Source: Actinomycetes bacterium
GTDB lineage: Bacteria; Actinomycetota; Acidimicrobiia; Acidimicrobiales; Acidimicrobiaceae
Length of the DNA: 7,833 bases
Direction: 5' to 3'
Assembly: GCA_021844725.1 (NCBI GenBank)
Contig: JAKBSX010000106.1
Span: forward strand, 1 to 7,833
Each line of letters begins with the position of its first letter. Within the stretch, counting starts at the first letter, position 1. Position numbers and translations under genes: made by a program. The notes below the pieces were generated by a model that was given only the letters and a program-made list of their open reading frames with translations, did not search any database and had not been told where the DNA came from. Shown in pieces: positions 1-7,088 of this stretch.

Positions 1-84
1 TATTTTCTTTAGGGAAATTCTGTAGGTAACCGACTAGACTTCGAATACTTCTCGCTCGCTAAACATCGATTTTCGCCTTCCTAT

Positions 85-90
85 CGGAGG
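85..90 (+). promoter_or_regulatory. Ribosome binding site of mreB
   Basis: CGGAGG lies 7 bases before the mreB ATG at 98. It is the strongest Shine-Dalgarno sequence at the head of the operon and fixes the start codon. Confidence 0.85.
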
Positions 91-97
91 TTTTCTA

Positions 98-1135
98 ATG
101 GCAAAATCCAAATTTAATTTATTCCCCGCTAGAGATATGGCTGTAGATCTTGGCACTGCCAACACTCTGGTCTATGTGCGAGGAAGAGGAATTGTACTGA
201 ATGAACCATCAGTTGTAGCCATCAATACCAGGGACGGTCGTCCTCTGGCAGTTGGAGCTGAGGCTAAGCGGATGATCGGTCGTACACCTTCGAACATCCA
301 GGCAATTCGCCCGCTAAAAGACGGAGTGATTGCTGATTTTGAGACCTGTGAAAGAATGCTCAGGTATTTCATCCAAAAGGTTCACAATTCTCGCTATGGC
401 AAGCCGAGGATGGTGATTTGCGTTCCCTCTGGAATAACCGGCGTTGAGCAACGCGCCGTCCAGGAAGCTGCCGAGTATGCCGGGGCTCGCAAGCCTGCTT
501 ATATCATTGAAGAGCCGATGGCTGCTGCAATAGGAGCGGGATTGCCAATTCACGAACCCACTGGAAATATGGTGGTTGATATTGGAGGAGGAACCACCGA
601 AGTTGCAGTGATTTCCCTCGGAGGAATTGTCACCAGTAGATCCATTCGAATTGGTGGAGATGAGCTGGATCAGGCGATCATCTCTTATATCAAAAAGGAA
701 TACAGTTTGGCCCTTGGTGAGCGGACTTCGGAAGAGATAAAGATTGCCCTTGGGTCAGCAGTTGAGCTAGAAGAGGAACTCCAGGCTGAAATTAGGGGAC
801 GGGACCTGATTACAGGTTTACCCAAGACGATTTTAGTATCCACTGAAGAGATTCGCAGGGCTATTGAAGAGCCCATTGCAGCCATAGTTGATGCAGTAAA
901 GGTAACTCTGGACAATACTCCGCCAGAACTTTCCGCTGACATAATGGAGCAGGGCATCGTACTTACGGGCGGTGGCGCCTTGCTGACTGGTCTTGATAAG
1001 CGCATCTTCCAAGAGACGGGCATGCCAATAATCGTTGCAGATAATCCTTTGGATTGTGTGGTAAATGGTTCCGGACAGACTCTTGAGGAATTCGATGCCC
1101 TGAAACAGGTGTTGATTTCCTCATCTAGCCGGTAG
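98..1135 (+). CDS. mreB: Rod shape-determining protein MreB (bacterial actin)
   Basis: MreB is an actin-like ATPase that polymerises on the inner face of the cytoplasmic membrane and positions the elongasome for side-wall peptidoglycan synthesis. The 345-residue product has the usual family length and the full actin-fold nucleotide site: phosphate-1 loop DLGTANT (residues 17-23), the [13 protein letters not shown] segment with the likely catalytic Glu (138/139), phosphate-2 loop [11 protein letters not shown] (161-171) and the adenosine motif [15 protein letters not shown] (286-300). The ATG start is supported by a clear Shine-Dalgarno sequence, CGGAGG, ending 7 bases upstream. The stop overlaps the GTG of mreC by one base, so this is the first gene of a coupled mreBCD-mrdA operon. 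Only 97 bases precede it and I see no convincing promoter there, so transcription may begin outside the window. The identification is near certain. Confidence 0.98.
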   Translation: MAKSKFNLFPARDMAVDLGTANTLVYVRGRGIVLNEPSVVAINTRDGRPLAVGAEAKRMIGRTPSNIQAIRPLKDGVIADFETCERMLRYFIQKVHNSRYGKPRMVICVPSGITGVEQRAVQEAAEYAGARKPAYIIEEPMAAAIGAGLPIHEPTGNMVVDIGGGTTEVAVISLGGIVTSRSIRIGGDELDQAIISYIKKEYSLALGERTSEEIKIALGSAVELEEELQAEIRGRDLITGLPKTILVSTEEIRRAIEEPIAAIVDAVKVTLDNTPPELSADIMEQGIVLTGGGALLTGLDKRIFQETGMPIIVADNPLDCVVNGSGQTLEEFDALKQVLISSSSR

Positions 1136-1995
1136 TGGCAACCGGAGACTATGGCACGGGCGGGTTTATAGCCAGGCCAAGGATCACTTTAGTGGTTCTT
1201 GTCCTGGCCTCTTTGACGCTCGTCACTATCAGCTATAAGTCTCATGGTGGAGGCATAGGCTCGATTTTCCAAAACTCATTACGGAGCATTACCAATCCAA
1301 TCCGCTCAAGTGCCGATGCCGTTGTCCGACCAATCGATAATGTATTTAGTGGAGCCTTCCACTATTCGTCGCTAAAACAGCAGGAATCGAAATTACAGCA
1401 TCAAGTAAGTACGCTGAAAAATCAGGTACTGATAGCCAACAAATATCAAAGCGAAGCTCAGAGTCTGTCCAAACTGATCAATTTGCCATTTGCCCAAGGA
1501 TTACCGTCAGTCGCTGCGATAGTGGATAATTACTCTCCTACTAATACTCAGCTCTCTGTAGATTTGGATAAAGGATCTTCCCAGGGTATAAAAGTTGGAG
1601 AGCCCGTAGTTTCAAGTCTTGGACTGATTGGGCGTGTGGTATCGGTGACTTCAAATTCATCGACGGTATTGCTTATCGCAGACCCTACCTCTTCAGTGGG
1701 GGTTGAATTTGGTAAAAGTAACCACATAGCTCTAGCTGTCGGCAAAGGTTCATTTAGTTCACTAAGCGTAGCATTAGTTAATCCTGGGACTCCTATTCAT
1801 AAGGGCGAAACTATGTTTACCTCGGGATTGCAGGGTGGGATATTTCCTCCCGGTATTCCTGTAGGGGTGGTCGCCTCCTACTCTTACCTGCCAGGTGATC
1901 TACAAGAGCATGTGACGATATCCCCGTTGGCGAACCTGGCTCATTTGCAATATGTAAAGGTTCTGGAGTGGTTGCCAGGGGGGAGTAAAGGATGA
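1135..1995 (+). CDS. mreC: Rod shape-determining protein MreC
   Basis: MreC is a bitopic membrane protein whose extracytoplasmic part scaffolds the elongasome and activates PBP2. The 286-residue product has the family layout: a short cytoplasmic N-terminus, one membrane segment (about residues 17-34), a coiled-coil stretch rich in Gln/Lys/Leu (about 75-115), and the two beta domains (about 122-276). Typical signatures are DLDKGSSQGIKVGEPVV near 143-159, LIGRVVSV near 164-171 and TSGLQGGIFPPGIPVGVV near 229-246. The start is a GTG overlapping the last base of the mreB stop codon; no good Shine-Dalgarno sequence precedes it, so translation is probably coupled to mreB. An ATG at 1151 is preceded by GGAG but is in another frame, so it is not the start. 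The end overlaps mreD by 4 bases (ATGA). Confidence 0.95.
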   Translation: MATGDYGTGGFIARPRITLVVLVLASLTLVTISYKSHGGGIGSIFQNSLRSITNPIRSSADAVVRPIDNVFSGAFHYSSLKQQESKLQHQVSTLKNQVLIANKYQSEAQSLSKLINLPFAQGLPSVAAIVDNYSPTNTQLSVDLDKGSSQGIKVGEPVVSSLGLIGRVVSVTSNSSTVLLIADPTSSVGVEFGKSNHIALAVGKGSFSSLSVALVNPGTPIHKGETMFTSGLQGGIFPPGIPVGVVASYSYLPGDLQEHVTISPLANLAHLQYVKVLEWLPGGSKG

Positions 1996-2510
1996 GGGGA
2001 CGAATACTTCGGTCGGCGTTGCTGGTTCTAACCGTCGTGATAGTGCAACATTCAATCCTTAATTCGGTCCAGTTTTTTGGAGTCCATCTCGATCTGCCAC
2101 TGTTACTAGTGATCGTTGCCGGTTTCACAGTGGGACGGGAAGCTGGAGCTGTCATTGGCTTCGTAGTCGGACTTATGGTGGACAGCTTTCTACTAACCCC
2201 GTTTGGGCTTTCGGCAATGGTGTTCAGCGTTATTGGCTATCTCGCTGGACAAACTGAGAAAGGGTCGATTATAGGTCCTTGGACTATCAATGCCGCATTA
2301 GCTTCACTTCTAAGTGCAGCAGGGATTCTCGCTTATGAAGTTGCCTCTCGATTACTGGGATTTGGGCAGCTCCTTCGGATAAATCTTGTCAAAGTAGTTT
2401 TGGTGGTCGCTGTGACAAACGCGATTTTATCTGTTGTAATGGTTCCACTTGGCAGATGGGCGTTTTCATCGAGAGAGTCGAATTCTCGGCCACCACTTAT
2501 GAGGCGCTAA
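1992..2510 (+). CDS. mreD: Rod shape-determining protein MreD
   Basis: MreD is a small polytopic membrane protein that works with MreC and PBP2 in the elongasome. The 172-residue product is almost entirely hydrophobic, with about five or six membrane segments (roughly residues 7-25, 33-50, 52-68, 72-86, 97-117 and 131-154). It carries the family-typical GLMVDSFLLTPFGLSAM segment at 60-76 (Gly-Leu, Asp, then Pro-Phe-Gly). The ATG overlaps the mreC stop as ATGA, and a purine-rich GGGGGGAG ends 6 bases upstream, which supports this start. The Arg-rich C-terminus is expected in the cytoplasm. Sequence conservation in MreD is low, so the call rests on topology, the PFG motif and its place between mreC and mrdA. 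Confidence 0.93.
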   Translation: MRGRILRSALLVLTVVIVQHSILNSVQFFGVHLDLPLLLVIVAGFTVGREAGAVIGFVVGLMVDSFLLTPFGLSAMVFSVIGYLAGQTEKGSIIGPWTINAALASLLSAAGILAYEVASRLLGFGQLLRINLVKVVLVVAVTNAILSVVMVPLGRWAFSSRESNSRPPLMRR

Positions 2511-2529
2511 TGGCGGACACGCATTTTGC

Positions 2530-2535
2530 AAGGAG
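2530..2535 (+). promoter_or_regulatory. Ribosome binding site that decides the mrdA start
   Basis: AAGGAG lies 20 bases after the mreD stop. It ends 5 bases before the TTG at 2541 and only 2 bases before the TTG at 2538, and sits downstream of the first possible TTG at 2526. This places initiation at 2541. Confidence 0.7.
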
Positions 2536-2540
2536 TTTTG

Positions 2541-4598
2541 TTGGCAAAGCGTACCTTTAATCGCAGGGAATCGAGAGGGCCGAGCGAACGTGCACGGGCA
2601 CGGGCGGTCGGCTTTGCTGTAGCAGCACTATTTTGTGCCATGTTTGCCAGGCTTTACGCTCTTCAGATACTCGATAGTTCAAGCTTCAAGGCGCAGGCAG
2701 TCGCGAACCAGGTTAGACAAGTGACTCAGCAGGCTCCGCGGGGACTTATTACTGATCGCAATGGCAATCTCTTGGTGGGAAATAAAGTTGTAGAGTCGGT
2801 TACCCTGGCCCCTAACGTCGCATTTCAAAAACCGTTTGTAATCAATAATCTAGCTAAATTGCTGGGAATTTCGGCGGCTTCAATCAAGAGTTCGCTCAAT
2901 AATCTTCAATATTCACCTTATGAACCAGTACCGGTCGATTTTGGAGTCTCAAAGACAAAGATTGTTTATATCGCGGAGCATGCATCCCAGTTTCCAGGTG
3001 TATCGTATCAGCTAACAACCCAGAGAGCCTATCCGGAAGGCACAACCGCAGCTCAGGTGCTTGGATACGTGGGACAAATAAGCCAGTCGCAGCTCAAGGC
3101 ACTGGCCTCCAAAGGATATCAACCCGGGAACTCCATTGGCAAAGCTGGAGTTGAGCTTAGTTTTGAAAATTATCTACGGGGAAAGCCCGGAGTTTCGAAA
3201 CTGGAGGTTAATGCCTCTGGGCAAGTTGTCGGCACCTTGTCCAAAAAGGCTCCGGTTCCAGGTGATAACCTGCAATTGTCAATAGACCTTAATCTTCAGA
3301 AGGTAGCTGATAACGCTTTAGCTGGAGAAATCAAAAAGCTATCTGGAACATATAACTCTTATTTCAGTAAGTACTATCCTCAACTAACCGGAGCCGTGGT
3401 AGTAGAGAATCCAAATAATGGACAGATTTTGGCAATGTCTTCTTATCCCACCTACAACCCAAGTGTGTGGGTTGGCGGTATTTCAACTGCCGAATACCAA
3501 AAACTTACGTCCCCTAGTTCTAACCAGCCTCTTATCAACAGGGCTATTGCTGGGGAATATACTCCTGGCTCTACATTCAAATTGGCCACCGCGTCCGCCG
3601 CACTTAAAACTGGTTTAATATCACCTTCGTACTACTACTTCGACACCGGGCTTTTCACGATACCGGGATGCACCTCAGGAAAATGCTCTTTTCACAACTC
3701 TGGTGGTGAGCACCTGGGACTTTTGAACATTACAAAGGCCCTGGCGGCTTCTGACGACGTATTTTTCTACAATTTGGGTTACATGTTCTATGTAAACCAG
3801 ACCAAGTATGGGCAGGATCCGATTCAGCAGGAGGCAAGTGCCTATGGTTGGGGTCACTTGACTGGGATCAATCTTCCCGGTGAAGTCAAAGGTCTGGTCG
3901 ATTCCCCAGCTACACGTGCTTATCTCCATCAGCATTATCCAGCGGCCTACCCCTATGCCACCTGGTATGTGGCAGACCAATTGGAAATGGCCTTTGGTCA
4001 GGGAGAGACTCTTATCACGCCGATTCAAATGGCAAATGCATACGCGACGTTTGCAAACGGTGGGACCCGGTATCAGCCACAGATTGCCAGCGGAGTGGTA
4101 TCGCCAAGCGGGAAGTTGGTGAAGAAGTTCAATCCAATAGTGACGGGACATGTTCCTCTGCCAGCTGCTGATAGGCAGGCTATGCTAACCGGTTTCGAAG
4201 GTGCGGTCCAGAGCAGCATTGGTACGGCCGGAAGCACATTCGCTGGGTTTCCATTCAACAAATTTCCTCTTGCTGGTAAAACTGGTACCGCTTCGGTCAC
4301 TGGTCAGATTCCAAACTCATGGTTTGTAGCCTTTGGCCCTGTTCAGAAGCCCGAATATGTTGTAGCAGTTGTGATCAAACAGGGTGGATTTGGAGCTTCG
4401 GCAGCAGCACCTGTGGCACGTCAAATCTTTCAGTACCTGATGAATCATCCTGTGGGCAGATCAACCTTTGGGCAACCTCACCTAGCTCCAGGTGTGGTGA
4501 ATAATGGCGGCTACGGAGTCCCGGGAAATCCTCCCACTACCACCACCACTACTTCTACCTCGACTACTACAACCAGCGTGACCAAAAAGGCAGGCTAG
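2541..4598 (+). CDS. mrdA: Penicillin-binding protein 2 (class B peptidoglycan transpeptidase)
   Basis: PBP2 cross-links peptidoglycan during elongation, acting outside the membrane with the RodA glycosyltransferase and MreC. Numbered from the TTG at 2541 (685 residues), it has a basic N-terminus, one membrane anchor (about 22-44), the pedestal domain beginning PRGLITDRNG (66-75), and a transpeptidase domain with all three active-site motifs: STFK (344-347, nucleophile Ser344), SDD (404-406, the SxN-equivalent, often SxD in PBP2) and KTG (580-582). It ends in a Pro/Thr/Ser-rich tail (664-679). The frame is open from a TTG at 2526, but AAGGAG at 2530-2535 lies inside that extension and is spaced 5 bases before the TTG at 2541, so I prefer 2541; TTG 2538 is too close. 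A Cys/His cluster (C377, C382, H385, H391) between STFK and SDD is discussed in the findings. FtsI is the main alternative, but the mreBCD context favours PBP2. Confidence 0.93.
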   Translation: MAKRTFNRRESRGPSERARARAVGFAVAALFCAMFARLYALQILDSSSFKAQAVANQVRQVTQQAPRGLITDRNGNLLVGNKVVESVTLAPNVAFQKPFVINNLAKLLGISAASIKSSLNNLQYSPYEPVPVDFGVSKTKIVYIAEHASQFPGVSYQLTTQRAYPEGTTAAQVLGYVGQISQSQLKALASKGYQPGNSIGKAGVELSFENYLRGKPGVSKLEVNASGQVVGTLSKKAPVPGDNLQLSIDLNLQKVADNALAGEIKKLSGTYNSYFSKYYPQLTGAVVVENPNNGQILAMSSYPTYNPSVWVGGISTAEYQKLTSPSSNQPLINRAIAGEYTPGSTFKLATASAALKTGLISPSYYYFDTGLFTIPGCTSGKCSFHNSGGEHLGLLNITKALAASDDVFFYNLGYMFYVNQTKYGQDPIQQEASAYGWGHLTGINLPGEVKGLVDSPATRAYLHQHYPAAYPYATWYVADQLEMAFGQGETLITPIQMANAYATFANGGTRYQPQIASGVVSPSGKLVKKFNPIVTGHVPLPAADRQAMLTGFEGAVQSSIGTAGSTFAGFPFNKFPLAGKTGTASVTGQIPNSWFVAFGPVQKPEYVVAVVIKQGGFGASAAAPVARQIFQYLMNHPVGRSTFGQPHLAPGVVNNGGYGVPGNPPTTTTTTSTSTTTTSVTKKAG
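4530..4577 (+). repeat. Low-complexity ACC/ACT repeat encoding the Thr/Ser-rich tail of PBP2
   Basis: Sixteen codons, mostly ACC, ACT and ACA with a few TCT/TCG/AGC, encode two prolines followed by a run of Thr and Ser close to the end of mrdA. It lies after the transpeptidase fold and is predicted to be extracytoplasmic and disordered. The mixed codons suggest selection on the protein rather than recent simple repeat expansion. Confidence 0.8.
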
Positions 4599-4828
4599 TC
4601 CGTATCACTGATGCCGCAGTCGGAGCGACGCCTGGTGGTGGTTGATTAAGTTTGGTAAACAATGAACCAGTCGGCATTTTATGGTTTTGCACGAAAGTTG
4701 TTTAGGTAATAGCAGGGCGATCACCTCCAGCCTGCGATATTCTTTCGAGGGTTGCACTGTGATTCCGATTTTGAACTTGTGATGACATCTTTCAATTGGA
4801 AATATTTGGGTTACAGAAGGTGGGCTAA
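4599..4828 (+). other. Intergenic spacer between mrdA and the acetoacetyl-CoA synthetase gene
   Basis: This 230-base spacer separates the cell-shape operon from a metabolic gene. It contains no believable coding frame; the only ATG-initiated short frames are 15 codons or fewer without a ribosome binding site. Weak structures are present: a GTCG-GAG-CGAC mini-hairpin (4619-4629), a distant ATGCCG/CGGCAT pair (4611-4616 with 4672-4677) followed by TTTTA, and a hairpin GCAGG/CCTGC (4712-4716 with 4731-4735). None is a textbook terminator. A promoter for the downstream gene is expected here, but I cannot assign -35 and -10 boxes with confidence. Confidence 0.6.
4712..4735 (+). other. Small hairpin displaying an anti-Shine-Dalgarno-like loop
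   Basis: GCAGG (4712-4716) can pair with CCTGC (4731-4735). The 14-base loop holds GATCACCTCC (4719-4728), identical to the conserved 3' tail of 16S rRNA that contains the anti-Shine-Dalgarno sequence. In the downstream gene's leader, TCACCT (4721-4726) could pair with AGGTGG (4818-4823), the likely ribosome binding site, through five Watson-Crick pairs and one G-U. The sequence match is direct; any regulatory role is inference and could be chance. Confidence 0.3.
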
Positions 4829-6850
4829 ATGGATTTAGTGCAAGAGGGGGATCTTCTGCGGTCTCCTACTGAAGATGAGATCCAGAATTCACGGCTTAAG
4901 GAGTTCCAGGGATTTATTGAATCGTCTCTAGAAAAGCGTTTTCACAACTATGAGGAGCTTTGGAGCTTTTCAACCACTGAAGTTGAGCTGTTCTGGAATT
5001 TGATCTGGGAGTTCTTTCACGTGAAGGGTTCTAAACCCGGACAGCTTGAAAACACCGGTAAGAGCTGGAGCGACACTCACCGCGGTCTGGTATTGAGCAG
5101 TCGGCAAATGCCGGGGGCTCGCTGGTTCGAAGGAAGCAGTTGCAACTATGCGGAGAATGCTCTGTCGCATCCTGATGACCAAGTGGCGGTTTTATGCCAG
5201 AGTGAATCTCGGCCCGAGCTCAAGAGTTACACCTATGGTGAACTTCGTGCCGAAGTTGCCAAAATTCAAGGTTGTCTGAAAGACCTTGGAGTTTCGGCTG
5301 GAGATCGTGTTGCTGCGTATGCTCCAAATATTTTTGAGACCCTTGCCTTTTTCCTGGCCAGCGCTTCCATCGGAGCTATTTGGTCCTCCTGTTCACCCGA
5401 TTTTGGGATTTCGGCGGTAGTCGACCGCTTTGCCCAAATAGAGCCCAAGGTGCTATTTGCGGTAGATGGATACCATTATGGGGGAAAGCTGATTCCACGA
5501 ACTGAAGAAATTGGCGCAATTGCCCAGGCTTTGCCGACCCTTGGTGCAGTGGTTGTGCTCAATTATTCCGGGAACTCCAGTCATAAGCTGCAGTCGGGTA
5601 AAGTCCTCGATTATTCATCGTTGGTCTCCGGACAGCACCAATCGAGCGGTCCTTATTTTGAGAGGATTGATTTTTCTCACCCTCTATGGATCCTTTATTC
5701 CTCGGGTACTACCGGTTTGCCAAAGCCGATCGTTCAGAGCCATGGAGGAATCATTCTGGAACACCTAAAGGCAATCGGGCTGCATCTAGATCTGAGACCT
5801 GGTGACAGGTTCTTTTGGTTTACGACCACCGGCTGGATGATGTGGAATTTCCTGATCGGCGGTCTGCTTTTAGGGGTGACTGCGGTCCTCTATGATGGTT
5901 CCCCTGGGTTTCCAGATTTAAACCGCTTATGGGAGCTGGCTGAGTCAGCAAAGATAACTTATTTTGGAACGTCAGCCTCCTTTATTCAAAGTTGCCAGAA
6001 GGCAGGACTGCACCCTGGAGAAGAGTTCAATTTATCCAGCTTGAGGGGAGTTGGTTCCACAGGGTCACCGCTTTCGCCAGAGAATTTCCGGTGGATCTAT
6101 GAAAATATTTCCCCTGAGCTGCAATTGGCATCGGTGTCGGGTGGTACCGACGTGTGCACAGCATTTTTGGGATCGTCCCCATGGCATCCGTGCAAGGCTG
6201 GTGAGATTGCAGCAAGATGCTTAGGGTGCAAGATTTCTGCTTATGACGAAGCTGGTGGCAGCGTGTTGGATCAGGTTGGAGAACTGGTAATAGAGGAGCC
6301 GATGCCGTCTATGCCACTTCAATTTTGGAATGACCCTGACGGATCAAAACTTTTTGAAGCTTATTACTCGTATTTCCCTGGCAAGTGGCGTCACGGGGAT
6401 TGGATCAAGATAAAGCCCAGTGGGGCTTGCGTGATCTATGGAAGGTCTGACTCAACTTTGAACCGGGGTGGAATTCGGATGGGCACATCTGATTTTTACC
6501 GGGTTATTGAGTCATTTGATGAAATTTCTGACTCGTTGGTAGTTGACACTTCCCATTTGGGTCGAGAAGGCGAACTCATTGCTTTCGTGGTGGTGAATCC
6601 GCAATGCCAGCTTACTTCTGGCCTTATTGGTGCCATTAAGGCCAAGATACGCTCCGAGCTGTCTCCACGTCACGTTCCAGATCGGATTGTGCCCGTTCCG
6701 TCGATCCCGAGGACAATCAATGGGAAGAAGATGGAAATTCCTATCAAGCGGATCTTGTGCGGCGAGGAACCAGAAAAAGTGTTGGCCAAGGGTGCGCTTT
6801 CGGACCCGAATTCGCTCGATTTTTATATTGGCTATACGAAAGAATCCTAA
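4829..6850 (+). CDS. aacS: Acetoacetyl-CoA synthetase (acetoacetate-CoA ligase)
   Basis: This cytoplasmic enzyme of the ANL adenylating superfamily is expected to convert acetoacetate, ATP and CoA to acetoacetyl-CoA, AMP and PPi. The 673 residues match the length of the AACS family and include its N-terminal cap (YEELWSFSTTEVELFWNLIWEFF, about 41-63; then ARWFEG and NYAENAL near 97-112). Adenylation motifs follow: YSSGTTGLPK phosphate loop (290-299), FTTTGWMMWN (331-340), SGGTDV (437-442), HGDW (522-525), GRSDSTLNRGGIRMG (538-552), and PRTINGKKMEIPIKRI near the C-terminus with the likely acylation-step lysine K633. The GKK-M-E-(V/I)-P-(V/I)-KR ending is typical of AACS rather than acetyl-CoA synthetase. 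AAGGTGG ends 5 bases before the ATG. No acetoacetate- or butyrate-pathway partner is adjacent, so the pathway (leucine breakdown, ketone use, PHA turnover) cannot be fixed here. A different short-chain acyl substrate is possible. Confidence 0.88.
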   Translation: MDLVQEGDLLRSPTEDEIQNSRLKEFQGFIESSLEKRFHNYEELWSFSTTEVELFWNLIWEFFHVKGSKPGQLENTGKSWSDTHRGLVLSSRQMPGARWFEGSSCNYAENALSHPDDQVAVLCQSESRPELKSYTYGELRAEVAKIQGCLKDLGVSAGDRVAAYAPNIFETLAFFLASASIGAIWSSCSPDFGISAVVDRFAQIEPKVLFAVDGYHYGGKLIPRTEEIGAIAQALPTLGAVVVLNYSGNSSHKLQSGKVLDYSSLVSGQHQSSGPYFERIDFSHPLWILYSSGTTGLPKPIVQSHGGIILEHLKAIGLHLDLRPGDRFFWFTTTGWMMWNFLIGGLLLGVTAVLYDGSPGFPDLNRLWELAESAKITYFGTSASFIQSCQKAGLHPGEEFNLSSLRGVGSTGSPLSPENFRWIYENISPELQLASVSGGTDVCTAFLGSSPWHPCKAGEIAARCLGCKISAYDEAGGSVLDQVGELVIEEPMPSMPLQFWNDPDGSKLFEAYYSYFPGKWRHGDWIKIKPSGACVIYGRSDSTLNRGGIRMGTSDFYRVIESFDEISDSLVVDTSHLGREGELIAFVVVNPQCQLTSGLIGAIKAKIRSELSPRHVPDRIVPVPSIPRTINGKKMEIPIKRILCGEEPEKVLAKGALSDPNSLDFYIGYTKES

Positions 6851-7088
6851 ATTTGATAGTGCTGCGGCGGTAAATGGGTCGAGCCAAAACTGCGGCAACG
6901 GGTGCGACAGGAACATAGACTTCATCTCAACCGCAGTTAGCGCGTTGTAAGGGAACGCTGGTGAAGATTATTGGGCTTTCGTGTTGATTTGCAGTATCTG
7001 CCGTACAATTCCAATTTCAACTTTTCAAATATCTACCTAATTCCCGTATCTCACTATCTCATTGATTGCGGGGATTGCGGGATTGGGT
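6851..7088 (+). other. Intergenic spacer upstream of the toxin-antitoxin module
   Basis: No convincing gene lies here. The first part has an 8-base inverted repeat AACTGCGG/CCGCAGTT (6888-6895 and 6931-6938) with a 35-base gap, and next to it GCGTT/AACGC (6942-6946 and 6954-6958) with a 7-base loop; neither is followed by a T run, so intrinsic termination is doubtful. The stretch from about 7005 to 7062 is AT- and pyrimidine-rich, and ends in short tandem repeats that lead into the antitoxin promoter. Confidence 0.5.
7047..7087 (+). repeat. Two adjacent short tandem repeats upstream of the antitoxin promoter
   Basis: TATCTCAC is followed directly by TATCTCAT (7047-7062), an 8-base unit repeated twice with one change. 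Immediately after, GATTGCGGG is repeated twice exactly in tandem (7064-7081) and a shortened third copy GATTGGG follows (7081-7087). The repeats end one base before the palindrome over the promoter. They may be extra binding sites or replication slippage products. Confidence 0.7.

Noticed and set aside
1..97. Promoter for mreB
   Set aside because: TAGACT at 35-40 resembles a -10 box, but no -35 partner at proper spacing is visible, so I do not call it.
685..1023. Long open frame on the - strand inside mreB (112 codons)
   Set aside because: It lies entirely within mreB, has no recognisable domain and is Ser-rich as expected of an antisense shadow.
3675..4151. 158-codon open frame on the - strand inside mrdA
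   Set aside because: It is antisense to the conserved transpeptidase domain, with no known motif or supported start; a shadow.
4611..4680. Possible terminator after mrdA (ATGCCG paired with CGGCAT, then TTTTA)
   Set aside because: The stem is only 6 pairs with a loop of about 55 bases and the T run is short, so it is too weak to call an intrinsic terminator.
4662..4709. 15-codon ATG frame in the mrdA-aacS spacer
   Set aside because: It has no Shine-Dalgarno sequence and is too short to support without conservation data.
4606..4728. Minus-strand GGAGGTGATC (4728-4719), a perfect extended ribosome binding site, with a 39-codon GTG frame starting within it
   Set aside because: The only GTG overlaps the site itself and no ATG, GTG or TTG follows at proper spacing, so a minus-strand gene is unlikely. 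The + strand reading as an anti-Shine-Dalgarno-like loop is kept as a finding.
6873..6917. 14-codon ATG frame after the acyl-CoA synthetase gene
   Set aside because: It is very short, low in complexity and without a ribosome binding site.
6512..6925. 137-codon - strand frame crossing the end of the acyl-CoA synthetase gene, and the + strand frame 6627-6950
   Set aside because: Both overlap the conserved C-terminal domain of the enzyme, lack ribosome binding sites and show no recognisable protein features.
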